The translations under genes were made by a program, and so were the position numbers. A stretch of DNA of 64,000 nucleotides from contig NZ_JACHEB010000001.1 of NCBI RefSeq assembly GCF_014201335.1, positions 248,001 to 312,000 of the forward strand, written 5' to 3'. This DNA is from Tunturiibacter gelidiferens. Lineage in GTDB: Bacteria > Acidobacteriota > Terriglobia > Terriglobales > Acidobacteriaceae. The notes below the pieces were generated by a model that ran no database searches, was not told where the DNA came from, and was given only the letters and a program-made list of their open reading frames with translations. Numbering within the stretch: position 1 is the first letter of the stretch; each line of letters begins with the position of its first letter. Below are positions 46,102 to 55,384 of this stretch, in pieces.

Positions 46102-46418
46102 ATGTTGACTGCCAGAGAAGTCTATCAACGGCTCACCACCGTGCTTCAAGAAATCTTTGACGACGAAGAACTTCAAGCCACGCCCGACGTCACCGCCTCT
46201 GAAATAGAAGGCTGGGATAGCCTCAAGCACGTTCGCCTCGTTCTCTCAGTCGAGAAGGCCTTCACATCTCCTTTGCCGCCTCAGAGATCGGAAATCTGAA
46301 AAATATCGGAGAACTGGCACCCCTTATCGAAGCCAAAGTCGTATGCCCGATCAAGCGCAAGACCTCCCTCGGTTTTGACCTGGCCTGGGTCGATGCCGAA
46401 GTCCTTCAGCTGGGCTGA
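46102..46418 (+). pseudogene. Acyl carrier protein gene, frameshifted
   Basis: Reading from 46102 gives a typical carrier protein (MLTAREVYQRLTTVLQEIFD...) with the phosphopantetheine serine Ser40 in IEGWDSLKHVR. Near 46264 the frame breaks: VEKAFT runs into SPLPPQ and a stop at 46299, while the next frame continues correctly as ISFAASEIGNLKNIGELAPL. One missing base in TTCAC restores it. The restored frame then runs on to 46418, beyond the normal ACP end. No fatty-acid or polyketide genes adjoin it, so it is a stranded remnant or a sequencing error. Confidence 0.75.
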
Positions 46419-46972
46419 TTGCGCGGTGGGATCAGCAATGAAAGAGGATGCGTGGATGTCGATATTGCGAAGGCCATTGAGGCCGAAAAGCGGCTTTAGA
46501 AAATCGAGCCTTGTATCTTTGTTCCATTTCCCGGCGACCAGCTCAGCATCCCCGATCAATCCCCAGCCTTCGTGTTTCGCGATAGTTGCCAGTTGACAGA
46601 GATAGGCGAGGAGTTTGATCCCTTCTGTACTTTTGACTTCTTTCCTGGGAACCTGTAGCTTCACCAACATCGCTCGCAGGGGAGCTGATTCACGCCCTCA
46701 AACACCGAAAATATGAATTTGCAACGTTCGAGAAAGTCCGGATAGCTCATCGTTCGCGGCGCGACGTTCCCGAGTCTGCCTGGCAAGCGATTAGTCCACC
46801 AACCCCTGTGGCTAATCTCGCTCTTCGACAATCCGCCGATATCTGCTGCTGTGTACAACTCTCCTGCTGAATCACAGATTTGTGCGATTGAGTCCATGAG
46901 CGCGAGATAGGACTCCACCAGCTCTCGTTTGCGAACCCCAATATTGCGCTCCTCAGCGAAGGTGTTGGGCAC
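46281..46972 (-). pseudogene. Hypothetical protein, apparently split by a frameshift
   Basis: Two overlapping minus-strand frames, 46661-46972 (start MPNTFAEERNIGVRKRELVE, GTG codon) and 46281-46670 (MLVKLQVPRKEVKSTEGIKL), look like two halves of one protein of about 230 residues: the first ends abruptly in LPCERCW and the second continues a helical domain. The second half ends over the ACP remnant. Alternatively they are two coupled genes. No family is recognised. Confidence 0.45.
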
Positions 46973-46980
46973 CGGTAGCG

Positions 46981-47655
46981 GACGGGTCCGGAGGAGCTGA
47001 GTTTGGCACGTCCGGTGGAGGCATCAGCGATGTCTTTCCCTTACCCTTCTGGCAGCACCACCACAATGTGCCACTTTCTGTGAACGCCGGACATCGTAAG
47101 GGACGCGGAGTTCCTGACGTCGCAGGCTATGCCAGAGGTTATTCGATCGTCTACGCAGGCACGACGCAACCGGATGTTCAAGGGACAAGTGAAGCCGCTC
47201 CGCTTTATGCGGGGCTCGTCGTTGTGGTCAACTCACATCTCGGCGAGCGAGTTGGATATTGCAATCCCACGCTCTACGATGGTAGGAGCAACTCATATTT
47301 TGGGGCTCCGGGTTACACCTCGACAGCGGGCTGGGACGCGTGCACGGGCCTGGGAAGCCTTCGAGGGAGAGCCTTGCTTAAAGCTCTTCAGCGCCATCAC
47401 GCGACGACTCATGAGGTCGGTCCTGAGCAGGGTTTCACTGGAAAGGTTGCTGGCCTGGTCTTCGACCGCTTCGGAGAATTCGATGGCTTCCTGATGGTCG
47501 ATCTCGCTGGCGGTGAAAGAAAGTTTGACAGTCGAGACGGAGAGGTTGAGCAAGTGGTAAGCCGCGCTTGGAGCGAGCACGTAACCACCACAGTGTTATT
47601 CCGTGACAAGGAACCGCGCATTCCGATCTCCATTATTCTCCGTGGCCGTCCTTGA
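46981..47655 (+). pseudogene. C-terminal fragment of an S53 (sedolisin/kumamolisin) peptidase
   Basis: In-frame from about 46981 the translation shows sedolisin features: GGGISDVFPLPFWQ, GRGVPDVAGYARGY, the catalytic-serine motif GTSEAAPLYAGLV, and GWDACTGLGS near the calcium site. The prodomain and the Glu/Asp catalytic part are absent, so the enzyme cannot work. A further ~80 residues (GKVAGLVFDRFGEFDGFLMV...) follow the peptidase part. It abuts the broken minus-strand gene, consistent with a deletion joining unrelated sequences. Confidence 0.8.
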
Positions 47656-47824
47656 CCGGAATGCGTCTTTTGAACACCGTCGGATCGCATTCAGTCCCTA
47701 TAAACGATCATTTCGGTAGTAGTCGGGTGCCGATTATCATCGACGAGTGCATCGGCCTGTTATCGACAACTGAGGGTGGAACGATTGCGTTTGTTAGTAA
47801 ACACAAGCCGACTTGTCGTTACAA

Positions 47825-47858
47825 ATAGAGTCGTCGATGAGCGCATTGACGACTCTAT
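47825..47858. terminator. Stem-loop in the intergenic region upstream of the LytTR stop
   Basis: Perfect 11-bp inverted repeat ATAGAGTCGTC/GACGACTCTAT with a 12-nt loop, 68 bases past the LytTR gene stop (minus strand). It is a plausible terminator, although no T-run is present. Confidence 0.5.
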
Positions 47859-47926
47859 CACTCGCCGCGAGCATGATTGTTGGACGGAGAGTCTCCACAG
47901 AGCAACTAACGAGGTAATAACTCTGG

Positions 47927-48289
47927 CTACTGGTAGCCGCAAGGGCGCTCGGAGCCTACCCACAGTTGGGCCAGGTCTCTGAGGTTGTGTTTGTATGTGC
48001 GCGTTACCAAGTATTCCTTCCCACCTTTTACACGCAGCCTGTACTCTCCCGTTGGTAAAGGTTGGACCTCCTCCACGGCCACAATATTTACGAGGACCGA
48101 GCGATGAATGCGAATAAAACCGTAGGGTTTGAGCTTCTCGGCAATGGACGAGAGCGACTCATGCACTAAATAGACATTAGGTCGATGTCGCAGCGAGACG
48201 TAATTACCTTCGGCTTGCACAGCCAGGACGTCGGCTAAATCCAAGAGTCGGATTGTACCCTTTGTCTTGAACGCGATTCGCGGCGTCAT
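47927..48289 (-). CDS. LytTR-family DNA-binding protein
   Basis: A 120-residue single-domain LytTR protein: IAFKTKGTIRLLDLADVLAVQAEGNYVSLRH, then FIRIHRSVLVNIVAVEEV, as in LytR/AgrA output domains. There is no receiver domain, so it is a stand-alone DNA binder. It lies 4 bases downstream of the TetR gene and is probably co-transcribed with it. Confidence 0.88.
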   Translation of the reverse strand: MTPRIAFKTKGTIRLLDLADVLAVQAEGNYVSLRHRPNVYLVHESLSSIAEKLKPYGFIRIHRSVLVNIVAVEEVQPLPTGEYRLRVKGGKEYLVTRTYKHNLRDLAQLWVGSERPCGYQ

Positions 48290-48293
48290 GCGA

Positions 48294-48932
48294 TCAGCCT
48301 CTCCTGTGGTTGCCGGGCACGCGCAGAGACCTCAGCCATCCCACGATATTTCTGATTCCCACTTCCCACACCTTCGCATCTTGAGCAACCTTCGCTAACG
48401 ACGCGTTGCCCTCGACCATCGCTATTAGAAAGCTGGCAGTCTCATCAGGGTTCAGCTCGCGGCGCACCGTCCCTTGCGACTGCCCCTTCCGCAAAAGCGC
48501 AGCAACTCCTTTCTGCCAGGCAAGGAAGAGCATCTCCAGTCTCGTACGGAACTGCTCGTCCAGGGGAGACATCTCCTGTGTCAAATTGAGCAGCGGGCAA
48601 CTGTTTCGAATATCTTTAGGCCGACTTGGCAACCCTCGGACAATGCCGATCAGAATGTTGATGGGTTGCCCGTCGCCGAGCATAGGAGTCAACCATCTGT
48701 CTTGGAAGAGTTTTGCAATGATCTCTTCAACGATGGCATATCCCAAGGCTTCCTTGCTCTCAAAGTGGTGATAGAGCGCCCCCTTTGTGACGTTGGTAGC
48801 GGCGAGAATTGTATCGATGCCTGCACCCTGGAAGCCTGATCTGTGGACCTCCCGAAAAGCCGCTTGCAGCAGGCGTTTCCGTGTACGCTTTGGATCACGG
48901 AAACGTGTTTTCTTCTCGTGATCACTTAACAT
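48294..48932 (-). CDS. TetR-family transcriptional regulator
   Basis: A 212-residue repressor with helix-turn-helix (GAGIDTILAATNVTKGALYHHFESKEALGYAIV) and a longer C-terminal ligand domain. ATG at 48932 is used; the frame can start at a TTG (48968). Neither has a good ribosome site. The ATG lies inside a dyad (48928-48951) of the TACCGACC type seen in TetR operators, suggesting tight autoregulation. It is followed by the LytTR gene. Confidence 0.87.
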   Translation of the reverse strand: MLSDHEKKTRFRDPKRTRKRLLQAAFREVHRSGFQGAGIDTILAATNVTKGALYHHFESKEALGYAIVEEIIAKLFQDRWLTPMLGDGQPINILIGIVRGLPSRPKDIRNSCPLLNLTQEMSPLDEQFRTRLEMLFLAWQKGVAALLRKGQSQGTVRRELNPDETASFLIAMVEGNASLAKVAQDAKVWEVGIRNIVGWLRSLRVPGNHRRG

Positions 48933-48951
48933 ACCGACCAGTTTGTACGTT
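48928..48951. promoter_or_regulatory. Probable TetR operator overlapping the tetR start codon
   Basis: The 24 bases from AACATACCGACC to AGTTTGTACGTT are symmetric at 8 of 12 positions per half (AACnTACnnACn). They overlap the proposed start codon of the minus-strand TetR gene. Confidence 0.55.
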
Positions 48952-49229
48952 AAATATTCGAAAGTCAATCAAAACGCCTGTATGAGCCTTGACTGCGCGG
49001 TGTTCTCGAATTCCGTAGACTCCTGTCAGCTTAAGTATGGATAGTTGGAGAAACCTCGCCAAGGCCGTTTGGGGATCACCCCAGGAGATTGTTGGGCCGC
49101 CACTCCGCCTCGAAATCTGAAATGTTCGGCCTGTTATGTCACGTAATTGATGTGAACGTGGACCACCACGTGCACCCACGCATTACGCACATCGGCACGC
49201 AGATTTTCATTGGAGGAAAAGGAGAAGAT
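48952..49229. other. Divergent intergenic region
   Basis: About 280 bases between the tetR gene and the HAF-repeat gene. It has an inverted repeat ACGTGG-ACCA-CCACGT (49156-49171), about 60 bases before the HAF gene, which may be an operator. Confidence 0.45.
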
Positions 49230-50513
49230 ATGAGCATATCAAGGCAGTTGCGGAATTTCTGGATGTCTGGAGTCGCGACGATTGTTCTGGGTAGCTTCAG
49301 CAATGCGTTCGCTCAACAGAGCTACAAAATGACCGACTTGGGCAATAACAAGAACAAGAACAACTTCGCCATGGTCATGGGCCTCAACAATCTAGGGTGG
49401 GCGGAGAACATGGATGGGATCGTGAACCCTCCTGAGACAAGTACGTCTACGACAATTGCAAGTGGCCGCGCCGTGATCAGCATTTACGGATTCAACATCG
49501 ACTTGGGCACGCTTGGAAAACCCGACGCCAACAGTTGGATTGACTATGGTGGGATCAACGACCTCGGGGAAGCCGTTGGTTACTCCGAAACAGCTGAGAC
49601 GGATCCGAACGGCGAAGACCTTTGCGGTTTTGGCACACATCTTGAGTGCGTTCCGTTTCTTTGGCGAGAAGGCCACATGAGTGCTCTTCCCACGCTCGGC
49701 GGAATTAATGGGTGGGCCAACGCCATCAATAACCGCGAACAAATCGTCGGATTTGCCGAAGACGGTGCCCTGGACTCCACATGCGGAGACACCGTGAAAA
49801 ACAATCGAATTGTGTTGCCGGCGTTGTGGGAAAGAGGTAAGGTCGAAGCTCTTCCTCTGGCACGTAATAGCGATGTAGACGGTTTTGCAAACGGGATTAA
49901 CAATCGAGGCCAGGCCGTAGGCTACTCAGGAAACTGCAACGAAGCTCACGCCGTAGTGTGGAAAGACAAGACTGTCTTTCCGCTTAAGGATTACGGAGTT
50001 TTCAGTTCCGCATACGCCATGAACAACAGCGGTCAGATCGTCGGGCAAATCGGCAGTGCTGAGGGCTACTTTGCCGCAGTTTGGCCGCAGGGCGCAGATG
50101 GCGAAGTCAAAAGCCTCAAACTTCTGCCGGGAGATTCTGCCGCCTTTGCCACCGGCATCAACAACCGGGGCCAGGTGGTGGGAAGCACCTTTGACTCGAA
50201 TGGCGACTGGTCCCACGGCTTCATCTGGCAGGACGATGTGATCATCGACCTTAATACGGTAATTCCCGACGATTCCAACCTCCTCATAATCGCAGCTAGC
50301 AATATCAATGAGCTCGGACAAATCTCCGGCATGGCAACGGTGCAAAACGGCCCCCATAAGGGCGAAATTCATGCCTTCCTTTTGACACCGGCAGACATAC
50401 GCATCGGCGCCTCGATGGCAGATTACGCACGTACACACCCGCATTCTGCTTTACCGGCGAATGCTTGCAATCACTCCTCGCAGAGATTCGGACCTGCCCG
50501 ACTCCAGCGATAA
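49230..50513 (+). CDS. Exported HAF-repeat protein
   Basis: A 427-residue secreted protein. The start at 49230 has AAAGGAG 6 nt upstream and gives a signal peptide ending SNAFAQQ. The mature part is a series of HAF-type repeats, each with a GINNxGQxVG-like core: LPTLGGINGWANAINNREQIVGFAE, GFANGINNRGQAVGYS, SAYAMNNSGQIVGQIG, AFATGINNRGQVVGST, SNINELGQISGMA. These repeats are thought to form an extracellular beta-propeller-like fold; function unknown. A good terminator follows. Confidence 0.85.
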   Translation: MSISRQLRNFWMSGVATIVLGSFSNAFAQQSYKMTDLGNNKNKNNFAMVMGLNNLGWAENMDGIVNPPETSTSTTIASGRAVISIYGFNIDLGTLGKPDANSWIDYGGINDLGEAVGYSETAETDPNGEDLCGFGTHLECVPFLWREGHMSALPTLGGINGWANAINNREQIVGFAEDGALDSTCGDTVKNNRIVLPALWERGKVEALPLARNSDVDGFANGINNRGQAVGYSGNCNEAHAVVWKDKTVFPLKDYGVFSSAYAMNNSGQIVGQIGSAEGYFAAVWPQGADGEVKSLKLLPGDSAAFATGINNRGQVVGSTFDSNGDWSHGFIWQDDVIIDLNTVIPDDSNLLIIAASNINELGQISGMATVQNGPHKGEIHAFLLTPADIRIGASMADYARTHPHSALPANACNHSSQRFGPARLQR

Positions 50514-50598
50514 AGGCATTCTTTCCCTTGCGTATGTGTTCGACCTCTGCTCGGTTTAATTCCCCAAGCGCGACGGCACGCACGGTTGGTAACACTAG

Positions 50599-50637
50599 CC
50601 CTTGAGGCGTGACAAACAGCGCGCCTCAAGGGTTTTT
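50599..50637 (+). terminator. Rho-independent terminator
   Basis: Perfect 11-bp stem CCCTTGAGGCG/CGCCTCAAGGG with a 12-nt loop, followed by TTTTT. It terminates the HAF-repeat gene. Confidence 0.9.
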
Positions 50638-50940
50638 AGTGACCGCACGTCCGATGCCCGCGTGCTCGTCCGCGGGAAGTTATAGGTTGCCGGCCCGTCG
50701 CTATTAGCGGCTAAATATCAGAGGTTTAGGCACATCGCGTGAAGTTTCCGTTGAGGCTGGCCACGGGCAATGCAAGGGTTCGCTTCAACTGTTGGCTTTA
50801 GGCCAAAGCACTCATTGAGCTACGGTCAGCGCAGCCTCGATCATTAGTCCTGTGAAACGAGCTTATCGTCAGGGATGTCTCTGGATTAGCGACAAATCGT
50901 CGAGTCACTCATTGAGGTCGGATTAGTAACGACAAATGGA
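50638..50940. other. Intergenic region left of the insertion sequence
   Basis: About 300 bases without a gene. It holds copy 2 of the 35-bp repeat (50785-50819) and a second CACTCATTGAG at 50906-50916, the same word as in that repeat (50809-50819). Confidence 0.5.
50785..50819. repeat. 35-bp repeat, copy 2
   Basis: 30 of 35 positions match 37832-37866. Its tail CACTCATTGAG recurs at 50906-50916, close to the left end of the insertion sequence. Confidence 0.55.
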
Positions 50941-50971
50941 ATGAGAAGGGTGCCTTAGAGGAGACTGAGGC

Positions 50972-52063
50972 ATGAGCAAACAAGGAGCTGTTCTCGCAAC
51001 CAAGAAATCAGCCAGGAGGGTTCTGGTTGGAGCGACGATCGTTGGCGTGGATTTAGGAGACCAGTGGAGTCATTACTGCATACTCGATGAAGATGGCGAG
51101 ATTACAGAAGAGGGCCGCTTCCGAACGAGTGAAAGTGGAGTGGCAAAGCGCTTTGAAGATATGGATCATGCTCGAGTTGCCATGGAAGCGGGTACTCACT
51201 CGATCTGGATCTCTGAACAGCTGAAGGAGTATGGGCATGAGGTGATCGTCGCCAACGTCACCGAATTGCATGCCATCAGTCGTAACGACAGCAAGAGCGA
51301 CCGGACCGACGCAGAAAAGCTTGCACGGTATGCCCGACTTGATCCGAGGATCCTGCGTCCAATTACCCATCGGACGGTGGAGCAGCAACAGGCACTGACT
51401 ATGATCCGAGCGCGGGATGTTCTGGTTCGTCCGCGCACGGCGGTTGTGAATGCTGCTCGTGGCTTGGCCAAACCATGCGGATATCGTCTGCCAGCGTCAT
51501 CGACTCGAAGCTTCCCGGCGCGTTGCGCCGGCCTGCTTCCGGAAGGACTGGCGGCTGCACTGGAACCGCTGTTCGCGCAGATTGCGCACATGAACGCACA
51601 GATTAAACTGTACGATCGCGCGATCCTGAAGCTGGCAACTGTGACCTATCCGGAGACCCAGGCACTGACTCAAGTCCACGGCGTCGGCCCGCTGACGGCA
51701 GTTACTTATGTCTTGACTCTGGGGAGCAAGGAACGCTTCGAACGAAGTCGTGACGTCGGCTGCTATCTCGGCCTTCGACCGAAACGAAGCCAATCCGGTG
51801 ATCGTGATCCGCAACTGAGAATCACGAAAGCTGGTAATGAATACCTACGGCGGCTCCTCACTGAATGCGCCAACTTCATCCTTGGCCGCTTCGGTAAGGA
51901 CAGCTCGCTGAGACGGTGGGGACTCCATTTGGCCGAGCGAGGCGGGAGGAATGCCCGGAAGAAAGCAATCGTTGCTGTTGCGAGAAAACTGGCAGTTCTG
52001 CTTCATCGTCTCTGGGTGACGGACCAACCTTATGTTCCCCTCCATGAAGCTCAAGCTGCTTGA
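50972..52063 (+). CDS. IS110-family transposase (DEDD recombinase)
   Basis: A 363-residue transposase. The RuvC-like N-terminal domain shows the DEDD set as Asp27 (VGVDLGDQW), Glu72 (AMEAGTHS), Asp110 and Asp113 (KSDRTDAEKLARY). The C-terminal Transposase_20 domain has VHGVGPLTAVTYVL and SGDRDPQLRITKAGNEYLRRLL, the former serine probably catalytic. The frame is intact. It begins 17 bases after the left inverted repeat. Confidence 0.95.
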   Translation: MSKQGAVLATKKSARRVLVGATIVGVDLGDQWSHYCILDEDGEITEEGRFRTSESGVAKRFEDMDHARVAMEAGTHSIWISEQLKEYGHEVIVANVTELHAISRNDSKSDRTDAEKLARYARLDPRILRPITHRTVEQQQALTMIRARDVLVRPRTAVVNAARGLAKPCGYRLPASSTRSFPARCAGLLPEGLAAALEPLFAQIAHMNAQIKLYDRAILKLATVTYPETQALTQVHGVGPLTAVTYVLTLGSKERFERSRDVGCYLGLRPKRSQSGDRDPQLRITKAGNEYLRRLLTECANFILGRFGKDSSLRRWGLHLAERGGRNARKKAIVAVARKLAVLLHRLWVTDQPYVPLHEAQAA

Positions 52064-52295
52064 AACAGGAAAGGATCTCTGATGTTGCGATCACACCGTG
52101 TCACGATGACTGCGAAGCCGACTTGACCTTCGAGGTCGACCGATAAATGGCAGCATCGATCTCTCGTTGGACTCCAAAAGGCACAGAGCCAATGGCTCAC
52201 TCATAGTCCGAATAGAAAGTTGGTCGGAGAACAACATGGTGCGAAGCGGAATCTCAACCAGATTCAAGACTGGAAACCAACAATGACTTGACGCT
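52064..52295 (+). ncRNA. Putative guide (seek/bridge) RNA region of the insertion sequence
   Basis: The non-coding right part of the element, between transposase stop and right inverted repeat. It contains a clear hairpin GACCT-TCG-AGGTC (52125-52137) and other imperfect dyads. IS1111-group elements encode their target-specifying RNA here. The position is known for the family; the RNA itself is inferred. Confidence 0.5.
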
Positions 52296-52309
52296 GGCAC
52301 CCTTCTCAT

Positions 52310-52452
52310 AGAATGTCGGCTTCTCGGAAGGAATCCCCATCATTCCCGCAAAGCGGGGTTATCGAAAACTTTGGGACGTTCTTGCGGAAAAGCGGACCTT
52401 TTCGAGAATATCCGGGCGTGAGTAAACAGAAGCACGTTTCCTGCAATTTGTC
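52310..52452. other. Short gap right of the insertion sequence
   Basis: 143 bases between the element and the LysR gene stop. A small hairpin CCCGCAAAGCGGG lies near 52355. No gene. Confidence 0.4.
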
Positions 52453-53367
52453 TCAACAGGGTAGGTTGGGAAACAGCGTTCGTGTGTGTTCGACTGCGAA
52501 GTCCCTAAAGACTCGTACTGCCTGAGACAGATGTTTGTTACTTAGGTGGAGCAGCCAGAGATCAAAAGTGCGGAAGCGCCACTTCGGCATCACTTCGACG
52601 AGAGCCTCCTTGCGCGACAGACCCGGTAGAACGACGGGAGGAAGTTCTCCAACGCCAGCTCCCGCCAAGATCGCGGGCGCGAGTCCCGCATAGTCGTTCA
52701 TCGAGAGATACGGATCGAAGAACAGCGTCTCTTTCTGATTGCCGTCAACGTGTTCGAAGATCCAGCGATCCCGCGGTTTCCAGCGAGCGAAGGAGAGAAG
52801 ACGATGTTTCAGCAGATCCTGAGGATGCCTGATGGGAGGAAACCTCTTCAGATACGACCGGCTGGCCAGCAACTGATGGCGATAGCTGAGGAGTTTGCGT
52901 CCAACAAGGACCGAATCGCCCAGTTGTCCGATGCGAACGATCAGGTCTACGCCATCGGTGATGTGATCGACGGCCCGTTCGGCAATCAGCACCTGAACCC
53001 GCACGTCTGGGTAACGAGCCTGGAACCCGTTGATTAGCGGAGCGAGGAACGAATCAGAGATGCTTGGCGGCGCTGAAAGCCGGAGCTTTCCTGACACAGT
53101 GGCTCCATAGTTGGAGGCGATACTCGAAACCGCGTCGCTCACCTGCGCCCCCTGCTCCGCGTGCTCCAGCAGTTCAGCGCCAACGTCGGTCAGCCGGAGT
53201 CTGCGCGTGGAGCGATCGAGAAGCCGGACGCCGAGTTGGTTTTCCAGTTCCGCGATGCGGCGGCTCAGGGTCGACGTTGGCATCTTCATGCGCCGGGCGG
53301 CTTCGGCGAAGCTGCTAGCCTCAACGACACGAGCGAAGGCGACCAAAGAGTTCAAATCCATAATCAT
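52453..53367 (-). CDS. LysR-family transcriptional regulator
   Basis: A 304-residue regulator with the LysR winged helix (LVAFARVVEASSFAEAARRMKM, TSTLSRRIAELENQLGVRLL) and a periplasmic-binding-like effector domain. The start at 53367 (MIMDLNSL) has GGGA upstream; 53361 is possible too. It is divergent from the SnoaL-like and oxidoreductase genes, the usual arrangement for a LysR activator and its targets. Confidence 0.9.
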   Translation of the reverse strand: MIMDLNSLVAFARVVEASSFAEAARRMKMPTSTLSRRIAELENQLGVRLLDRSTRRLRLTDVGAELLEHAEQGAQVSDAVSSIASNYGATVSGKLRLSAPPSISDSFLAPLINGFQARYPDVRVQVLIAERAVDHITDGVDLIVRIGQLGDSVLVGRKLLSYRHQLLASRSYLKRFPPIRHPQDLLKHRLLSFARWKPRDRWIFEHVDGNQKETLFFDPYLSMNDYAGLAPAILAGAGVGELPPVVLPGLSRKEALVEVMPKWRFRTFDLWLLHLSNKHLSQAVRVFRDFAVEHTRTLFPNLPC

Positions 53368-53462
53368 TGCATTATCCCAAATATGGCACAGTCGATGCCA
53401 CACCATGCCACTACCGCAACTCTTGTGCTACAGCTAGAGTCCCTAGTGGAGGACGAAACGAC

Positions 53463-53858
53463 ATGAGCGATGTGCAGGCCATCACCGCCTTGCTGGTACG
53501 GTACGAAGAGGCACTCAACCAATCCGACACGGAAGCGGTGATGAAGCTGTATGCCGGTGACGGCATCTTTATGCCACAGCACTTTCCGTCGAGTGGGGGA
53601 GCCGATGCGGTACGGCGAGCATACGAAGGCACTTTTTTTGCAATTCAGCTGACCGTCAAATTCAAGATAGAAGAGGTTCATCCGGTTTCGTCCGATTGGG
53701 CGTTTGCACGTACAAATTCCGTCGGAACCGTTTTGGTGCATGCCACCGGAGACTCTTCTGCCGAGGCGAATCAAGAGCTGTTTGTCTTGCAGAATGTCGA
53801 AGGCGAATGGAAGATCGCGCGGTATTGCTTCTCAACTACCAACCCACCTCGCGCTTAA
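53463..53858 (+). CDS. SnoaL-like / DUF4440 (NTF2-fold) protein
   Basis: A 131-residue protein of the NTF2-like superfamily: ITALLVRYEEALNQSDTEAVMKLYAGDGIFM, then VRRAYEGTFF and VEGEWKIARYCFST. Such small cone-shaped proteins bind or isomerise small molecules. The start at 53463 has GGAGG about 10 nt upstream. It is followed after 20 bases by the broken oxidoreductase gene, so it was probably in an operon with it under the divergent LysR. Confidence 0.85.
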   Translation: MSDVQAITALLVRYEEALNQSDTEAVMKLYAGDGIFMPQHFPSSGGADAVRRAYEGTFFAIQLTVKFKIEEVHPVSSDWAFARTNSVGTVLVHATGDSSAEANQELFVLQNVEGEWKIARYCFSTTNPPRA

Positions 53859-53878
53859 CCCAGTCAGGAGAGAGACCA

Positions 53879-54848
53879 TGCCAGATATGAAAGCAGTCGT
53901 GATCCACGAAGCGGGCGGACCAGATGTGCTTAAGATCGAGAGCCTTCCGATCCCCACCCCGAAGCAGGGCGAGCTGCTGATTCGAGTTAAGGCATTCGGT
54001 TTGAACCGCTCCGAACTGTTCACGAGGCAGGGCATTCGCCAAACGTCAAGTTTCCGCGTGTGCTGGGCATCGAGGCCGTCGGAGTCGTGGAGGATGCCCC
54101 CGGCGATGAGGTAAAACGGGGCGACGTCGTAGCGACAGCGATGGGTGGCCTGGGGCGACAGTTCGATGGGGGCTATGCCGAGTACACCTGTGTCCCCGCC
54201 GGACAGGTGCAGGTCATTCGCACAAGCCCGGATTGGACCACCCTCGGAGCGATGCTGGAGACTGCATGGGGATCTCTCTTTCGCTCACTGCGACTGCAGG
54301 AGGGCGAGACGCTGATGGTGCGCGGGGGCACCACCTCGGTTGGTCTAGCTGCGGCTGCGATCGCAAAGAACTACGGAGCCCATGTGGCCTCCACGACGCG
54401 AAACCCTGACCGCGTCGCCGTGCTGCGTTCCTCGGGCGCAGACCATGTGTTTTTGGATACGGGGGCCATCACTGATGATGGTTCGCCGAAACTACCCGCA
54501 GGGCGTAGACAAAGTGCTCGAACTTATTGGAACCACCACGCTCGAGGACTCTCTTCATTGTGCTCGCGAGGGCGGCGTGGTCTGCATGACCGGCATCGTG
54601 GGTAACCAGTGGGCGTTCGAAAGCTTCGCTCCGATGGAAAGATTCCTACAGCCGTATGTCTGACCTCGTATGCGGGCGAGTCGTCTGACTTTATGCGCAC
54701 TCCTCTGGAGGAGTTCGCCCAGCAGATCGCCGCAGGCACCTTGAAGATCCAGGTAGGCCGCGTGTTCCAGATAGACGAGATCGTGGAGGCACATCGGCTT
54801 ATGGAGGAAAACAAGGCTGGCGGTAAGATCGTAGTTCTCGTTCCTTGA
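53879..54848 (+). pseudogene. Zinc-type alcohol dehydrogenase/quinone oxidoreductase with three frameshifts
   Basis: A medium-chain reductase of about 320 residues can be read only by changing frame three times. Part 1, 53879 to about 54033 (MKAVVIHEAGGPDVLKIESL), breaks where GHSPNVKFPRVLGIEAVG needs one base. Part 2 runs to about 54480 (GGYAEYTCVPAGQVQVI, GGTTSVGLAAAAIAKNYGA). Part 3 runs to about 54640 (YPQGVDKVLELIGTTTLEDS). Part 4 reaches the stop at 54848 (SDFMRTPLEEFAQQIAAGTL, ENKAGGKIVVLVP). Each needs a single-base change. Either the gene has decayed or the sequence is poor here. Confidence 0.88.
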
Positions 54849-55384
54849 TACGATGGCCGATTTCTCTGCTAAGGCCTGAAAAGTTGGCTCGTGTTGACCT
54901 ATCAGGCGCACAACGGAAAACCGCCCATTCTCTGCGCAAAAACTCTATGCATCCAGCCTTCTTGGAGGCGACAGCGGAATAATTTGCAAGAGATTTGCAA
55001 GAACGTTGGGCATTCTGGCACTTTTGGCGCTTCCTGCACCTTTTGGAATCTGTAAGTTACAAATTCCATTAGCAGCCCGGGAGACCGATCCCATCTCTGA
55101 CCACCACATCTTAAGCGATACGTCACCAATTACTCCTCGACTTCGATTTGTTCACAGAATTCGCCATAGTGAAGGTAGTTATTGGTCGACTGAACAAAAG
55201 CCTTGGGGTTCGAAGACGGTAGACAGAACTTATAAGCAGTCCAACTTCGCAAGCGACAAGATCGCGCCGAGCTGTCAGACTCCTGTCCTGCGCGTCGGTC
55301 GGTTTTGAGTAAGGTTTTAGTGATTGTTTTTTATGCGGTGGGTTTGTGGTGTTTTGTTGGGGTTTTGAGAAATGTGAGTGCTTT

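Larger units (their letters stand above)
50941..52309 (+). mobile_element. IS110-family (IS1111-type) insertion sequence
   Basis: The transposase gene is bracketed by perfect 14-bp inverted repeats, ATGAGAAGGGTGCC at 50941-50954 and its complement at 52296-52309. Sub-terminal inverted repeats of this kind mark the IS1111 group of the IS110 family. The true tips should lie a few bases outside them. The 232 bases after the transposase are where IS1111 elements encode their guide RNA. Confidence 0.85.
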
